This document shows positions 23,957-32,798 of a stretch of 34,598 nucleotides of DNA, one piece after another. Origin of the DNA: DASZZV01 sp035544835 (GTDB taxonomy: Bacteria > Acidobacteriota > Thermoanaerobaculia > Gp7-AA8); the NCBI GenBank assembly GCA_035544835.1, contig DASZZV010000388.1, positions 1 to 34,598 of the forward strand, written 5' to 3'. Every line of letters begins with the position of its first letter. Within the stretch, counting starts at the first letter, position 1. A program made the position numbers and the translations under genes. Under the pieces are notes generated by a model, which saw only the letters and a list, made by a program, of their open reading frames with translations, had not been told where the DNA came from and did no database searches.

Positions 23957-24721
23957 TCAGTTAGGCAGGACCAGGTCCAGTTCTTCTCGCGTCGGAAAAT
24001 TGATCAGGACGGCCCGGTTTCGACCATGGTAAACGGCCATGCTTCCCAAGGCAGCCGCCGACGCTCCACCCTCCCGAACCGCGATGCCGCAGTCCTCTAT
24101 TCTGCCTGCACCGCCGCTGGCGATGACCGGAATGGTCACCGCCGATGCCACACGTTTCAACAGATCAATGTCGTAACCCTTTCCCGTGCCATCGCGATCG
24201 ATCGAGGTGAGGATGATCTCGCCCGCTCCGGCCTTCTCCATCTCGAGGGCAAAGGCGATCGGATCGCGTCCCGTGGCGGTCCGTCCTCCGCGCGTGCAGA
24301 CCTCGTACTTGCCGAATATGGAGCGCTTCACGTCGATGGATACCACGACGGCCTGCGTGCCGTACTTGTCGGCGACGCGGGTCACGAAGGTGGGTTCCGC
24401 CACGGCATGGCTATTGATCGAAACCTTTTCGATTCCGATGCTGAAGATGGCATCGACGTCGTCCATCCGCGAGATGCCGCCTCCGTACGCCACCGGCATG
24501 AAGCACTCACTGGCAATGTCGGCGAGCAATTTCAGTTGTGGCCGCTTCCCTTCGACCGTCGCCGTGATGTCGAGGAAAATCAGCTCGTCGACTTCCTTTT
24601 CGTTGTAGATACGGATGGCGTTGATCGGATCGCCGACATAGCTGGGGTTTTTGAACTGTACCGTCTTGACCAGGGCAGCGTTGCGCAGCAGAAGGCAGGG
24701 CATGACGCGGGCCAGCAACAT
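23957..24721 (-). CDS. hisF2: HisF-like cyclase homologue for acetamidino sugar synthesis
   Basis: A 254-residue HisF-type beta/alpha barrel with the family motifs A-Y-G-G-G-I (78-83), V-S-I-D-V-K-R and A-S-G-G-A-G. The first catalytic aspartate of true HisF (Asp11 in P-C-L-D) is here Leu11 (P-C-L-L-L), so imidazole-glycerol-phosphate synthesis is unlikely; the second strand aspartate region (S-I-D) remains. This matches the HisF2 group that works with WbpG and a HisH glutaminase, where the barrel channels ammonia. It begins 1 nt after the HisH-like stop and ends 12 nt before the wbpG start, so the trio is tightly linked. I infer sugar modification rather than histidine biosynthesis. Confidence 0.92.
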   Translation of the reverse strand: MLLARVMPCLLLRNAALVKTVQFKNPSYVGDPINAIRIYNEKEVDELIFLDITATVEGKRPQLKLLADIASECFMPVAYGGGISRMDDVDAIFSIGIEKVSINSHAVAEPTFVTRVADKYGTQAVVVSIDVKRSIFGKYEVCTRGGRTATGRDPIAFALEMEKAGAGEIILTSIDRDGTGKGYDIDLLKRVASAVTIPVIASGGAGRIEDCGIAVREGGASAAALGSMAVYHGRNRAVLINFPTREELDLVLPN

Positions 24722-24722
24722 T

Positions 24723-25340
24723 TCAGGCGAGCTCCGCGAAATTGCTCAGAACTTTCATGCCGTATTGATGGCTCTTCTCGGGATGAAACTGCGTGCCCAT
24801 GATGTGCCCCTTCTGAATCATCGACACGAATTCGTAGCCATAGGTTGTCGTCGCCGCTGCGTCAGTCTGGTCTCGGAGCACGACGTGGTACGAGTGGACG
24901 AAGTAAAAACGGGAAGGATCGCGCAGATCGCGCACGAGCGGCTTGTCGGGACTGACGCTTATGGAGTTCCACCCCATGTGAGGGACCTTGAGGTTGGACA
25001 ACTCGGCGGGAAAGCGGAACCGACGCGTCTCGGCCGGGATCCAGCCGAGTCCCGGCAGGTTGCCTTCCTCGCTGCCTTGGGTCAGGAGCTGCATCCCCAG
25101 GCATAATCCGATGGTCGGTTTCTTCCGGTGCAATACTGCTTCATTCAGCGCGTCCAGCAGTCCCGATTCGTGGAGGTGGCGCATGGCAGTATCGAAGGCG
25201 CCGACTCCGGGAAGAATGAGCTTGCCGGCGGAATCGATGTCGGACCGGTCCGATGAAATCTTCGCTTTGACGCCGATCTTTTTCAGCATGTTGAGGATCG
25301 AGCCGAGGTTGCCCATCCCGTAATCGACGATGACGATCAT
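24723..25340 (-). CDS. hisH2: HisH-like glutamine amidotransferase for acetamidino sugar synthesis
   Basis: The 205-residue class I glutaminase starts M-I-V-I-V-D-Y-G-M-G-N as HisH does. The triad is Cys80 in G-L-C-L-G-M-Q, His186 and Glu188 in F-H-P-E-K-S. It should release ammonia from glutamine for the HisF-like partner. The ATG at 25340 overlaps the acyltransferase stop as ATGA; a longer frame reaching 25403 would add 21 unrelated residues and is rejected. Because the gene lies in an unbroken polysaccharide operon without other his genes, the role in amidination of a nucleotide sugar is favoured over histidine synthesis. Confidence 0.94.
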   Translation of the reverse strand: MIVIVDYGMGNLGSILNMLKKIGVKAKISSDRSDIDSAGKLILPGVGAFDTAMRHLHESGLLDALNEAVLHRKKPTIGLCLGMQLLTQGSEEGNLPGLGWIPAETRRFRFPAELSNLKVPHMGWNSISVSPDKPLVRDLRDPSRFYFVHSYHVVLRDQTDAAATTTYGYEFVSMIQKGHIMGTQFHPEKSHQYGMKVLSNFAELA

Positions 25341-25918
25341 GTCTCGTCCATCACTAGTTCCACTCGGTCGCCGTCCACGCGTACATGACCGTGAACGCGA
25401 CACGGCGCACCGAATGCGACGCTGTATGGCGGCAGGTCGCGGTTCACAAAGGAGTGCGCCCCGACGACGGAATGGTCACCGATAGTGACCCCACGGGCGA
25501 TCACGCTGTTCGGACCTATGTAACAGGCGCGGCCTATCGTTACCGGCGACGTCTCGTAATCTGCAACCCCGCCCGACAAAGCCCACTTGACGCTGTCGTG
25601 AGAGTAGATCTGTACGCCAGCGCTGATGCTGCAGTGATCGCCGATCACGATCCCGCCCGAGCCGTCGAGAATCGTGAACGGTCCTACCCACGTTCCGGCG
25701 CCGACTTCGACGCGCCCGAAAACGTAGCTGTTGTGATAAATGCTTGCGCCCTCGCCGAAGCCAAGACTGCGTGCACGCTCCCAGCGATCGAATAGCAGTT
25801 CCTCCAGGGGCAGATCGCGCGAGAACTGGTCGCGCATTTCCGCCCGCAGCTCTTCATGGACTCGGCGGGCATGCTCAAGCCACAAACGAAGCTCGTCAGT
25901 CTTGACGTCCATGGTCAT
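25337..25918 (-). CDS. Hexapeptide-repeat acyltransferase (left-handed beta helix)
   Basis: A protein of 193 residues whose C-terminal two thirds are hexapeptide repeats (for example I-G-D-H-C-S, I-G-R-A-C-Y-I-G-P-N, I-G-D-H-S-V-V-G-A-H), the trimeric fold of WbbJ/NodL-type acetyltransferases. The H-D-S motif in I-Y-S-H-D-S probably carries the catalytic histidine. It should O- or N-acylate a sugar of this locus. The start at 25918 forms an ATGA overlap with the asnB-like stop, the arrangement used at several other junctions here; an ATG at 25942 would add eight residues. The first 55 residues are helical and charged, and look like an added domain. Confidence 0.87.
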   Translation of the reverse strand: MTMDVKTDELRLWLEHARRVHEELRAEMRDQFSRDLPLEELLFDRWERARSLGFGEGASIYHNSYVFGRVEVGAGTWVGPFTILDGSGGIVIGDHCSISAGVQIYSHDSVKWALSGGVADYETSPVTIGRACYIGPNSVIARGVTIGDHSVVGAHSFVNRDLPPYSVAFGAPCRVHGHVRVDGDRVELVMDET

Positions 25919-27789
25919 GACATGAACCGCCGTAGCCACCATTCGAAGCTCAGCAATGACCAGATGAGCAGTCGGTGGTTATGATTGCCCGTAGTGTGCT
26001 CGTCGAGTTTCTGGGTCACGTAGTCGTGCCCCAGGAACTCGTAGATACGCCCGCGGGGGTCGCGCAGGAGTTGATTGACATAATCGATGCTTTCGCCTCG
26101 GAACCAGCTGGCGTCAGGAGCGCTGAACCCCTGCTTCACGCGGTCCGTCACTCTTGCCGGGATGACCTGTTGCATGGCCGCCCGCAGGACTCGCTTTCCA
26201 GTTCCGAGGCGTACCTCGGGGCGGTACTTGCCGAGATCGTTCTCGTCGAAGGACTCAGGCGCGCGATCGAGATTCGCGATCTTGAAGCTCGGCGGGAGGC
26301 GGCAGGCGAATTCCACGAGATCGTTATCCAGGAAGGGCACGCGGGTCTCGAGCGAATGAGCCATGCTCATCTTGTCCTCGACGACAAGCAGCCCGTGCAG
26401 AAAGGTCTTCAGCTCGAAGTAGAGCGAGGCGTTCACGAAGTCGGCATTAGTCTCCAGGGGCATGTCGTCGCGGAATACGCCACGGAGAATGTCGAACGTC
26501 GAGTGACCCTGCAGCCGGCGATAGGATGAGTCGCTGAAGAGCCGGGACTTCTCGTCGTCCGGAACCAGGCGCTGCCAGAAGTCGTAATAGTTCTCGTAGT
26601 AATGCGAGGCGCCGATGCTGTTGAGGCCGCGATAGTAACGCCACGGGTATCCGCCGAACAGCTCGTCGCCCCCCGCTCCCGACAACACGACCTTCACGAA
26701 CTTGCCCGCGAGGCGCGCGACGTAGTAGTTAGGGTAGCACTGCCCGACACGCAAATCTTCGAGATGCGAGATCAGCTCCGGCATTACATGTTCCATGTCG
26801 CCGGCATGCATGACCATCTCGTAATGCTCGGTCTTGAGCAGGTTCGAGAGAAACTCTGCATCCGACCGCTCGTCGAAGCCCATTTCGAGACCGGAGGCGG
26901 AGGAGAGATCGAACCCGGCAGTGAAGGTCGTCAGGCGTCCCAGCTGTCCGCGGGCAACGGCGGTAATCGATCCGGAATCCATCCCACCGCTGAGATAACA
27001 GGCGACCGGGACGTCAGATACCAACTGCCGGGTCACTGCCTGGTGGAAGAGTCGCCGAAGCTCTTCGGTCGCCTCTTCAAAGGTGATCGTCGCGTCCTGG
27101 GATGAGAAATCGTAATCCCAATACCTCGTCGCAACGGGGCCCGCAGTGCTGTCGGCGGCGATCAGTATGAAGTGACCTGGCCTCAGAAGGCGAACGCCCT
27201 CGAAGAGCGTTCTGTCCGTCAGGATGTTCTGGAAAGTGAAGTATTCGTCGAGGGCTTCATGCGACACACCGCACCGTATGTCAGGGTGCGCGAGGATGGC
27301 TTTGATCTCCGAGCCAAAAACGAACCTGGCTCCGTCGTAGTAGTAGTAGAGAGGTTTCACTCCATAGCGGTCACGAGCCAGGAAAAGCTGCTCGGTGCGA
27401 CGATTCCAGATGGCAAAGGCGAACATGCCATTGAATCGATCGAGGCACGCGGCGCCCCACTCGGCATAGGCATTCACCACGACCTCGGTGTCGGAGCTCG
27501 AGTGGAACCGGTGCCCGGCCGTTTCGAGCTCCAACCGAAGCTCGAGATAGTTGTAGACCTCGCCATTGTAGACGATGACCAGATCGCCGTTGTCGCTGGT
27601 CATGGGCTGATGCGCGCTCGCCGTCAGGTCGATGATCGCCAGCCGGCGGTGACCGAACCCGATGGGCCCCGCCGCCCAGACGCCCTCGCTGTCGGGCCCG
27701 CGATGTTGAATCGTGGCCGTCATTCTGGCGAGGGTGGCCGAGGCGACCGGCTGCCCGTCTGTCCTCAATATTCCAGTGATGCCACACAT
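25915..27789 (-). CDS. asnB: AsnB-like glutamine-dependent amidotransferase (WbpS-like role likely)
   Basis: The 624-residue protein has an N-terminal class II glutaminase with Cys2 (M-C-G-I-T-G), R-G-P-D-S (30-34) and Y-N-G-E (74-77). The C-terminal synthetase domain carries the PP-loop S-G-G-M-D-S (267-272). Known members make asparagine, but homologues inside O-antigen loci, such as WbpS, amidate uronic-acid sugars. Its position in a uronic-acid operon makes the second role more likely; sequence alone cannot separate them. TGATG links it to the preceding methyltransferase gene. It is full length, with no sign of damage. Confidence 0.92.
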   Translation of the reverse strand: MCGITGILRTDGQPVASATLARMTATIQHRGPDSEGVWAAGPIGFGHRRLAIIDLTASAHQPMTSDNGDLVIVYNGEVYNYLELRLELETAGHRFHSSSDTEVVVNAYAEWGAACLDRFNGMFAFAIWNRRTEQLFLARDRYGVKPLYYYYDGARFVFGSEIKAILAHPDIRCGVSHEALDEYFTFQNILTDRTLFEGVRLLRPGHFILIAADSTAGPVATRYWDYDFSSQDATITFEEATEELRRLFHQAVTRQLVSDVPVACYLSGGMDSGSITAVARGQLGRLTTFTAGFDLSSASGLEMGFDERSDAEFLSNLLKTEHYEMVMHAGDMEHVMPELISHLEDLRVGQCYPNYYVARLAGKFVKVVLSGAGGDELFGGYPWRYYRGLNSIGASHYYENYYDFWQRLVPDDEKSRLFSDSSYRRLQGHSTFDILRGVFRDDMPLETNADFVNASLYFELKTFLHGLLVVEDKMSMAHSLETRVPFLDNDLVEFACRLPPSFKIANLDRAPESFDENDLGKYRPEVRLGTGKRVLRAAMQQVIPARVTDRVKQGFSAPDASWFRGESIDYVNQLLRDPRGRIYEFLGHDYVTQKLDEHTTGNHNHRLLIWSLLSFEWWLRRFMS

Positions 27790-28844
27790 CAGCGCTTCAC
27801 CGCACGGACCGTGAAGCCTGCTTCCGAGTCGTGCAGGCGCTGGATCACCAGGCCCGCTTCCTCACACCAGGCACGCACCTGCTGCTCCGTCTGCCGATGG
27901 GCGTAGCGCGGACGGTACCAGTCGAAGTTGATGTGGACGTTCTCCTCGAATGCCAGATCCGCGTTCCAGAAAAGTTTTGCGAAGTTCCAGTAGATCAGCC
28001 GCTGCACGTCATGCTTCCCCGCCTTGATCCCGAGCAGGGGAACATCAACGGCAAGGTCGACCGTTGCATGCGTCGCATGCAGCGCCTGCCCCAACTCGGT
28101 GAGTGACCGCATGGCGTCCCACGCCTCTTCATCAGATAGAGGCGCGATCTGCTCGCGGATAAAATCGTCGGTGAACTCGCGCAGCGGAGCTTTCTTCTTG
28201 TAAACGTAAACGTTCGCTTCGCCGCCGGAAGCGAGGACGCTCGCAGCCGACAGCAGCGCCTGCCGCGTCGAAGGGGTGTGATGCAGGACACCTTCGGAAA
28301 ACACTGTATCGAACGAGGCTAAGCCGAACGGCAACTGAAGGGCGTCGCCCTGTACAAAATGGGTATTGGGCATCGACGCCAGGCGCTCGGCGGCAACATC
28401 GATGGCCTCGGAGATGTCGACGCCGACCCACATTGCTCGCCCGGTCCATCGCCGGGATTCGAGGAATAGCGACGAGGAAAAGCCGCTTCCCGATCCGATG
28501 TCGATCACGGATGCTCGCGAGTCGAAGTAAGCGGCCCAGGCATCCAGCGAGTCGAACCCGTACTTCTCCAGATACCAGTCAGCGGCAGCCTTCCTGGCTG
28601 CTGGAGAGTCATACGTGTCACGCTTTTTCCACTTGAACCCGAAGGCTTTGCTGGTCTGGGCCTGACCGATGTCGCCGGTCAGCACGAACCGGGGAATGCC
28701 GTCGACGATCGGGTACGTCGCCCCATCCACCGCCCGCAGAATCCCATTCTCAATGAAGGTCTCGGTGCCACTGTTCGAAGACTCGAGACTCAGAGGTTTG
28801 CGCTCGATCGGGTCGGCGAGCTTTTCGAGGAGCGATAACTTCAT
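27789..28844 (-). CDS. SAM-dependent methyltransferase with degenerate Trm112-like N-terminus
   Basis: The 351-residue protein begins with a Trm112-like segment (about 5-54; N-G-I-L-R and Y-P-I-V-D-G-I-P-R-F) in which the usual cysteines are replaced (A-D-P-I-E-R), so no zinc site remains. A class I methyltransferase domain follows, with V-I-D-I-G-S-G-S-G (113-121), V-D-I-S and V-L-H-H-T-P. The last 100 residues form an added helical part. A glycan or lipid-linked intermediate is the likely substrate. It overlaps its upstream neighbour by ATGA and its downstream neighbour by one base, so it is firmly inside the operon. Confidence 0.9.
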   Translation of the reverse strand: MKLSLLEKLADPIERKPLSLESSNSGTETFIENGILRAVDGATYPIVDGIPRFVLTGDIGQAQTSKAFGFKWKKRDTYDSPAARKAAADWYLEKYGFDSLDAWAAYFDSRASVIDIGSGSGFSSSLFLESRRWTGRAMWVGVDISEAIDVAAERLASMPNTHFVQGDALQLPFGLASFDTVFSEGVLHHTPSTRQALLSAASVLASGGEANVYVYKKKAPLREFTDDFIREQIAPLSDEEAWDAMRSLTELGQALHATHATVDLAVDVPLLGIKAGKHDVQRLIYWNFAKLFWNADLAFEENVHINFDWYRPRYAHRQTEQQVRAWCEEAGLVIQRLHDSEAGFTVRAVKR

Positions 28845-30013
28845 GCCGGTGTTGCCACTGAGGAGAGATTGTCAATTACGTACTGCTGTTCTTCGACGCT
28901 CAACTGCGCATACAGCGGAAGTGCGACCGTGAGCTGATCGGCGATGCAGGCGTTCGGGAAGTCTTCCGGCCGGATGCCGTATTTCTCTCGGTAGAACCCG
29001 AGCATGTGCACGGCGTGAGTGCCGGGGCGCGTCGCTACTCCTGCAGCCTCCATAGCATCCATGAGCCCGTTACGCTGACTGTGCAGCTCGGCGATGTTGT
29101 CCATGGTCGGTTTCTGCGGTTGAAAAAGACAGACATACGATTGGTAGCCGTGGGAGCAGCCCGCAGGTGTTACCGGGGGGCGCAGCCATCCGAGAGGTGT
29201 CAGTCGCTCGTCGTAGCAGCGGGCGATTCTGGTTCGCATTTCCAGCAGCGATACCAGTCGTCCCATCTGCACGACTCCGACTGCCGCCTGCAGGTCGGTC
29301 ATGCGGTAGTTATAGCCAAGCATGTTGAAATCGGGAAGAACGTAACTGCGCGCGCCGAGATGGCGGGCCAGGTCGCTCTTGGACGCACCATGATCACGTA
29401 GCGAACGGATCTGCTCGGCAATCCCTTCGTCGGCCGTGATGACCATGCCGCCTTCTCCGGTAGTGATGGCCTTGCGGGGATGAAAACTGAAGCAGCCGAT
29501 GTCGGCAAGCGTGCCGGCGTGATGCCCGTGGTACCAGGCTCCGGTCGCGCAAGCATCGTCCTCGACGACCTTGAGGCCATGCTTGCGGGCCAGTTCCATG
29601 ATCGGTTTCATGTCGGCGCTCACGCCGAAGAGCGATACGGGAATGATCGCGCGAGTGCGCGGGGTAATCGCCGCCTCGATCCTGTTCACGTCGATGTTGA
29701 ACGTGTCGAGCTCGATATCGACGAACACCGGCCTGGCGCTGCACATCTCGACGACGTTGGCCGTCGCCACCCATGTGAAGGCCGGCACGATGACCTCATC
29801 GCCCGCCTTTACACCAATTGCGATGAGTGCCAGGTGAAGAGCCGTCGTCGCTGAGGTCGTGGCGATGGCGTGCGGCGAGCGGGTGTACGAGGAGAAGAGC
29901 CGCTCGAATTCGGCAGTCTTCGGTCCCTGCACCACCCAGCCGGTCTCGAGGGGCTCGATGATTGCGCGCTGCTCTTCAAGGCCGAAATATGGTTTGGAAA
30001 TCGGAATCTTCAT
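28841..30013 (-). CDS. DegT/DnrJ/EryC1/StrS-type sugar aminotransferase
   Basis: A PLP-dependent sugar aminotransferase of 390 residues. The PLP lysine is Lys181 in F-H-P-R-K-A, Asp152 contacts the pyridine nitrogen (V-V-E-D-D), and G-W-V-V-Q-G-P near the N-terminus and L-G-Y-N-Y-R-M-T-D are family motifs. It converts a keto-sugar nucleotide to an amino sugar. This is the second aminotransferase of the operon beside the WbpE-like one, so the locus may make two amino sugars. It lies 14 bp after the epimerase stop and overlaps the following methyltransferase gene. Confidence 0.93.
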   Translation of the reverse strand: MKIPISKPYFGLEEQRAIIEPLETGWVVQGPKTAEFERLFSSYTRSPHAIATTSATTALHLALIAIGVKAGDEVIVPAFTWVATANVVEMCSARPVFVDIELDTFNIDVNRIEAAITPRTRAIIPVSLFGVSADMKPIMELARKHGLKVVEDDACATGAWYHGHHAGTLADIGCFSFHPRKAITTGEGGMVITADEGIAEQIRSLRDHGASKSDLARHLGARSYVLPDFNMLGYNYRMTDLQAAVGVVQMGRLVSLLEMRTRIARCYDERLTPLGWLRPPVTPAGCSHGYQSYVCLFQPQKPTMDNIAELHSQRNGLMDAMEAAGVATRPGTHAVHMLGFYREKYGIRPEDFPNACIADQLTVALPLYAQLSVEEQQYVIDNLSSVATPA

Positions 30014-30027
30014 TTTCTGGGTGTCCG

Positions 30028-31020
30028 TTACGAGACCAGCACGGCCCGGCGGGCTTCCAGCCCTTCAACATCCGCTTTTCTCCACTCGATGAGTCGGCGC
30101 ATTCCTTCTTCGAGATCGATGGTCCACCGAAAACCGAGGTCCCGTTCGGCCGCGTCGATCGAGCCGATCCGGTTGGTGACGAAAGTCTGTCCGGCCGGCT
30201 CGTACTGGATCTTCATGTTGCTGCCGGTCAGCTTGATCAGAAGCTCGGTCAACTCCTTGATGGACGTGCCGATCCCGCGGCCGACGTTGTAGCACTCACC
30301 GGTGACGTCGGCACGCATGGCCGCGATGTTGGCCCGGGCGATGTCGAGCACGTCGATGAAGTCGTACTGCTGACTGCCGTCCCCATAGACGATGGGAGGT
30401 AAGCCGGCGTCGAGGCGGTCGAGAATCTTCATCATGACGGCGATGTAAGCGCCTTTGTAGTCCTGCCTCGGCCCGTAGACATTCATGTAGCGCAACCCGG
30501 CCCAGTCCAGGCCGTACCGGGCCCCGAGACTCTGGAACATATGCTCGCCGGCGATCTTGGTCGCACCGTAGAACGTGAAGTTGTTGTAGGGGTGGTCCTC
30601 GGTCATCGGGATCTCGACGGCGTCGCCGTACACCGAGGCTGACGACGAGTACACGACACGCTTCACCTTCTGTTTGATGGCCGCTTCGATGACGTTGAAC
30701 GTTCCGCGAATATTCACGTCGAACGCCGCTCGCGGATACTCGTGGCACTGCAGCAGCCACAGCGCGGCCAGGTGAAAGACTCCGTCGACCCCTTCCAGGG
30801 CGCGCTCGAGGATGTCGCTGTGCAGAATGTCGCCACCATGAGGGTAGAACTTAATCCGAGGGTCTTTGAGTGCCTCGCGCAGGTTCTCCATCCGGCCGCG
30901 GAAAAGGTTGTCGTAGATGATGACTTCCTTCACATCCGTTTTGGTGAGGAGATCGATGATGTGGCTGCCGATCAGGCCGGCCCCACCGATCACGAGAATC
31001 CTCTTGTTCGTCAGTTCCAT
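30028..31020 (-). CDS. NAD-dependent epimerase/dehydratase (extended SDR, nucleotide-sugar)
   Basis: The 330-residue extended SDR has the NAD site G-G-A-G-L-I-G (12-18) and the catalytic set S-S-S-A-S-V-Y-G (Ser about 127) with Tyr151-x-x-x-Lys155. It contains the P-R-Q-D-Y and Y-G-D-G-S-Q-Q-Y-D-F-I-D-V stretches of UDP-glucose-4-epimerase-like enzymes. The reaction is probably 4-epimerisation of a UDP-sugar, but dehydratase activity is not excluded. A strong AAGGAG sits 7-8 nt before the ATG, the best ribosome site in the operon. It follows the WbpE-like gene by 12 bp. Confidence 0.92.
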   Translation of the reverse strand: MELTNKRILVIGGAGLIGSHIIDLLTKTDVKEVIIYDNLFRGRMENLREALKDPRIKFYPHGGDILHSDILERALEGVDGVFHLAALWLLQCHEYPRAAFDVNIRGTFNVIEAAIKQKVKRVVYSSSASVYGDAVEIPMTEDHPYNNFTFYGATKIAGEHMFQSLGARYGLDWAGLRYMNVYGPRQDYKGAYIAVMMKILDRLDAGLPPIVYGDGSQQYDFIDVLDIARANIAAMRADVTGECYNVGRGIGTSIKELTELLIKLTGSNMKIQYEPAGQTFVTNRIGSIDAAERDLGFRWTIDLEEGMRRLIEWRKADVEGLEARRAVLVS

Positions 31021-31032
31021 TGTTTGACTCCT

Positions 31033-32157
31033 TCAGGCGCGCCCGGCCGGTTGGCCGATCGCAGCCAAGCAGACGGCGCCGGCCACGGCTTCGATCATTT
31101 CTTCTGTGAGCTCCGGGTAAATGGGGAGAGCCATCGTCTCGCTGGCCGCGCGCTCGCTTTCGGGCAGCGACTTCTCTCCCAGGTCGGCGAAGCATTCCTG
31201 CTGATGCAGTGGAACGGGATAGTAGATCTCGGTACCGACACCCGCCGCCTGCACGGCCTTGAGGACCTCGTCGCGCCGCGGGACGCGAATGACGAACTGA
31301 TTATAGATGTGGCGGCGCTCCGGCAGCTCCAAAGGCAACGTGATGGACTCTGCATCGCCTTCGACGAAGAATCGGCGGTATGCGGCCGCATTTCGCTGCC
31401 GCGCCTCCGTCCACTCGTCGAGGTATTTCAATTTGACGCGCAGCACCGCCGCCTGGATGGCATCGAGCCGGAAGTTCGCTCCGACGACTCTGTGGTGATA
31501 CTTGGGCTTCGCGCCATGACCGCGAAGGAGCCGCATGCGCTCGGCGAGCGCGGGATCATTGGTCGTCACCATGCCGCCGTCTCCAATTCCCCCCAGGTTT
31601 TTTGACGGGAAGAAACTGAAGCAGCCGATCGACCCCAACGAGCCGGCGCGCCGGCCTTTGTATTCGGATCCGATGGCCTGAGCAGCATCCTCGATGACGG
31701 GAGTCCCGTGGTGCCTGCCCAGATCGAGAATGGCATCCATCTCCGCCATCTGACCGAACAGATGGACCGGCATGATGGCCCGGGTCCGATCGTTGATTGC
31801 AGCCTCGATAGCCGACACGTCGACGTTGAATGAGTCGGGCTCGATGTCGACGAAAACAGGGACGGCGCCGAGGCGGGAGACACAACCCGCAGTGGCGAAA
31901 AACGTGTAGCTGGGAATGATGACCTCGTCTCCCGGACCGATACCGAGAGCCATGAGGGCCACGAGAATGGCGTCGGTGCCGGAGGAAACACCGACGGCAT
32001 CGAGACATTGCGAGTACTCGGCAACCTCACGCTCCAGCGCCTCGACTTCCGGTCCCAGAATGAACTGCTGTGAGTCGAGGACACGGTCGACGGCGGCGCG
32101 TATCTCGTCGCGAATCGGCTCATACTGCGCCTTGAGATCCAGCAGGGGAACCCTCAT
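31033..32157 (-). CDS. wbpE: WbpE-like UDP-3-keto-uronate aminotransferase (DegT family)
   Basis: With ATG at 32157 (ATGA overlap with the wbpD-like stop) the protein is 374 residues and begins M-R-V-P-L-L-D-L-K-A-Q-Y, as this subgroup does. Lys186 in F-F-P-S-K-N-L-G-G is the PLP lysine, followed by G-D-G-G-M; Asp157 is in E-D-A-A-Q. WbpE transfers an amino group from glutamate to UDP-2-acetamido-3-keto-glucuronate. The flanking wbpB- and wbpD-like genes support this substrate. A longer frame to 32250 reads back through wbpD and is rejected. Confidence 0.9.
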   Translation of the reverse strand: MRVPLLDLKAQYEPIRDEIRAAVDRVLDSQQFILGPEVEALEREVAEYSQCLDAVGVSSGTDAILVALMALGIGPGDEVIIPSYTFFATAGCVSRLGAVPVFVDIEPDSFNVDVSAIEAAINDRTRAIMPVHLFGQMAEMDAILDLGRHHGTPVIEDAAQAIGSEYKGRRAGSLGSIGCFSFFPSKNLGGIGDGGMVTTNDPALAERMRLLRGHGAKPKYHHRVVGANFRLDAIQAAVLRVKLKYLDEWTEARQRNAAAYRRFFVEGDAESITLPLELPERRHIYNQFVIRVPRRDEVLKAVQAAGVGTEIYYPVPLHQQECFADLGEKSLPESERAASETMALPIYPELTEEMIEAVAGAVCLAAIGQPAGRA

Positions 32158-32789
32158 GCGCTCACCTCCGTCTCTTGCTCGCTGGGTAAGGTCTGATCCT
32201 CTGGCCAGTCGATGCAGCGCAGCGTTCCGTTTGTTTCTTCGTAGCGCCAACCCGTTTGCGGGCAGACAAAATAGCCGTCGCCGTTCTGGGCGGCGAGGCG
32301 ATGGCCATGTCTGCTCATCCAGCCCTTCGCCGTGGCCGGAACTCCCACCATCAACGCGTAATCGGGGACGTCGCCGCGAACGACTGCCCCCGCGGCGATG
32401 AAGGCATAGCGGCCGATGGTAATGCCGCAGACGATGGTCGCATTCGCGCCGATCGTTGCTCCCCGACGCACCAGCGTCCGGCGGTATTCCTCATGACGCC
32501 TGATCTGCGAGCGGGGGTTCATGACGTTGGTGAAGACCGCCGAGGGCCCGCAGAATACGTCATCTTCGATCTCCACACCGGTGTAGAGCGAGACATTGTT
32601 CTGAATCTTCACGTTGTCGCCGACGATGACATCGCTGGCGACGAGCACATTCTGGCCGAGATTGCATCCTCGCCCGATCCGCGCATTCTTCATCACGTGG
32701 CAGAAATGCCAGATCTTGGTGCCTTCGCCGATCTCGCAGGGTTGATCGACAAACGAACTGCTATGGACGTAATACGGATTTGAAGACAT
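32154..32789 (-). CDS. wbpD: WbpD-like UDP-amino-uronate N-acetyltransferase
   Basis: The 211-residue left-handed beta-helix acetyltransferase has the WbpD/WlbB features: K-I-W-H-F-C-H-V, N-L-G-Q-N-V, and F-T-N-V-M-N-P-R-S-Q with the loop R-R-H-E-E-Y. It acetylates the 3-amino group formed by WbpE, giving the 2,3-diacetamido uronic acid. The last 45 residues hold a small two-cysteine patch (F-V-C-P, T-L-R-C) resembling a rubredoxin-like end seen in some members. Gap to wbpB is 9 bp; overlap with wbpE is 4 bp. Confidence 0.93.
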   Translation of the reverse strand: MSSNPYYVHSSSFVDQPCEIGEGTKIWHFCHVMKNARIGRGCNLGQNVLVASDVIVGDNVKIQNNVSLYTGVEIEDDVFCGPSAVFTNVMNPRSQIRRHEEYRRTLVRRGATIGANATIVCGITIGRYAFIAAGAVVRGDVPDYALMVGVPATAKGWMSRHGHRLAAQNGDGYFVCPQTGWRYEETNGTLRCIDWPEDQTLPSEQETEVSA

Positions 32790-32798
32790 TCGGTGGTA

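Noticed and set aside
23957..25340. Histidine biosynthesis genes hisF and hisH
   Set aside because: HisF lacks Asp11, no other his genes are present, and both sit beside a WbpG-like gene in a glycan operon.
25341..25403. 21-residue N-terminal extension of the HisH-like protein
   Set aside because: The ATG at 25340 matches the exact family start and forms an ATGA overlap; the extension is an out-of-frame reading of the acyltransferase gene.
30742..31605. 287-residue plus-strand frame across epimerase and wbpE-like genes
   Set aside because: It is antisense to two well-supported enzymes and has no domain of its own.
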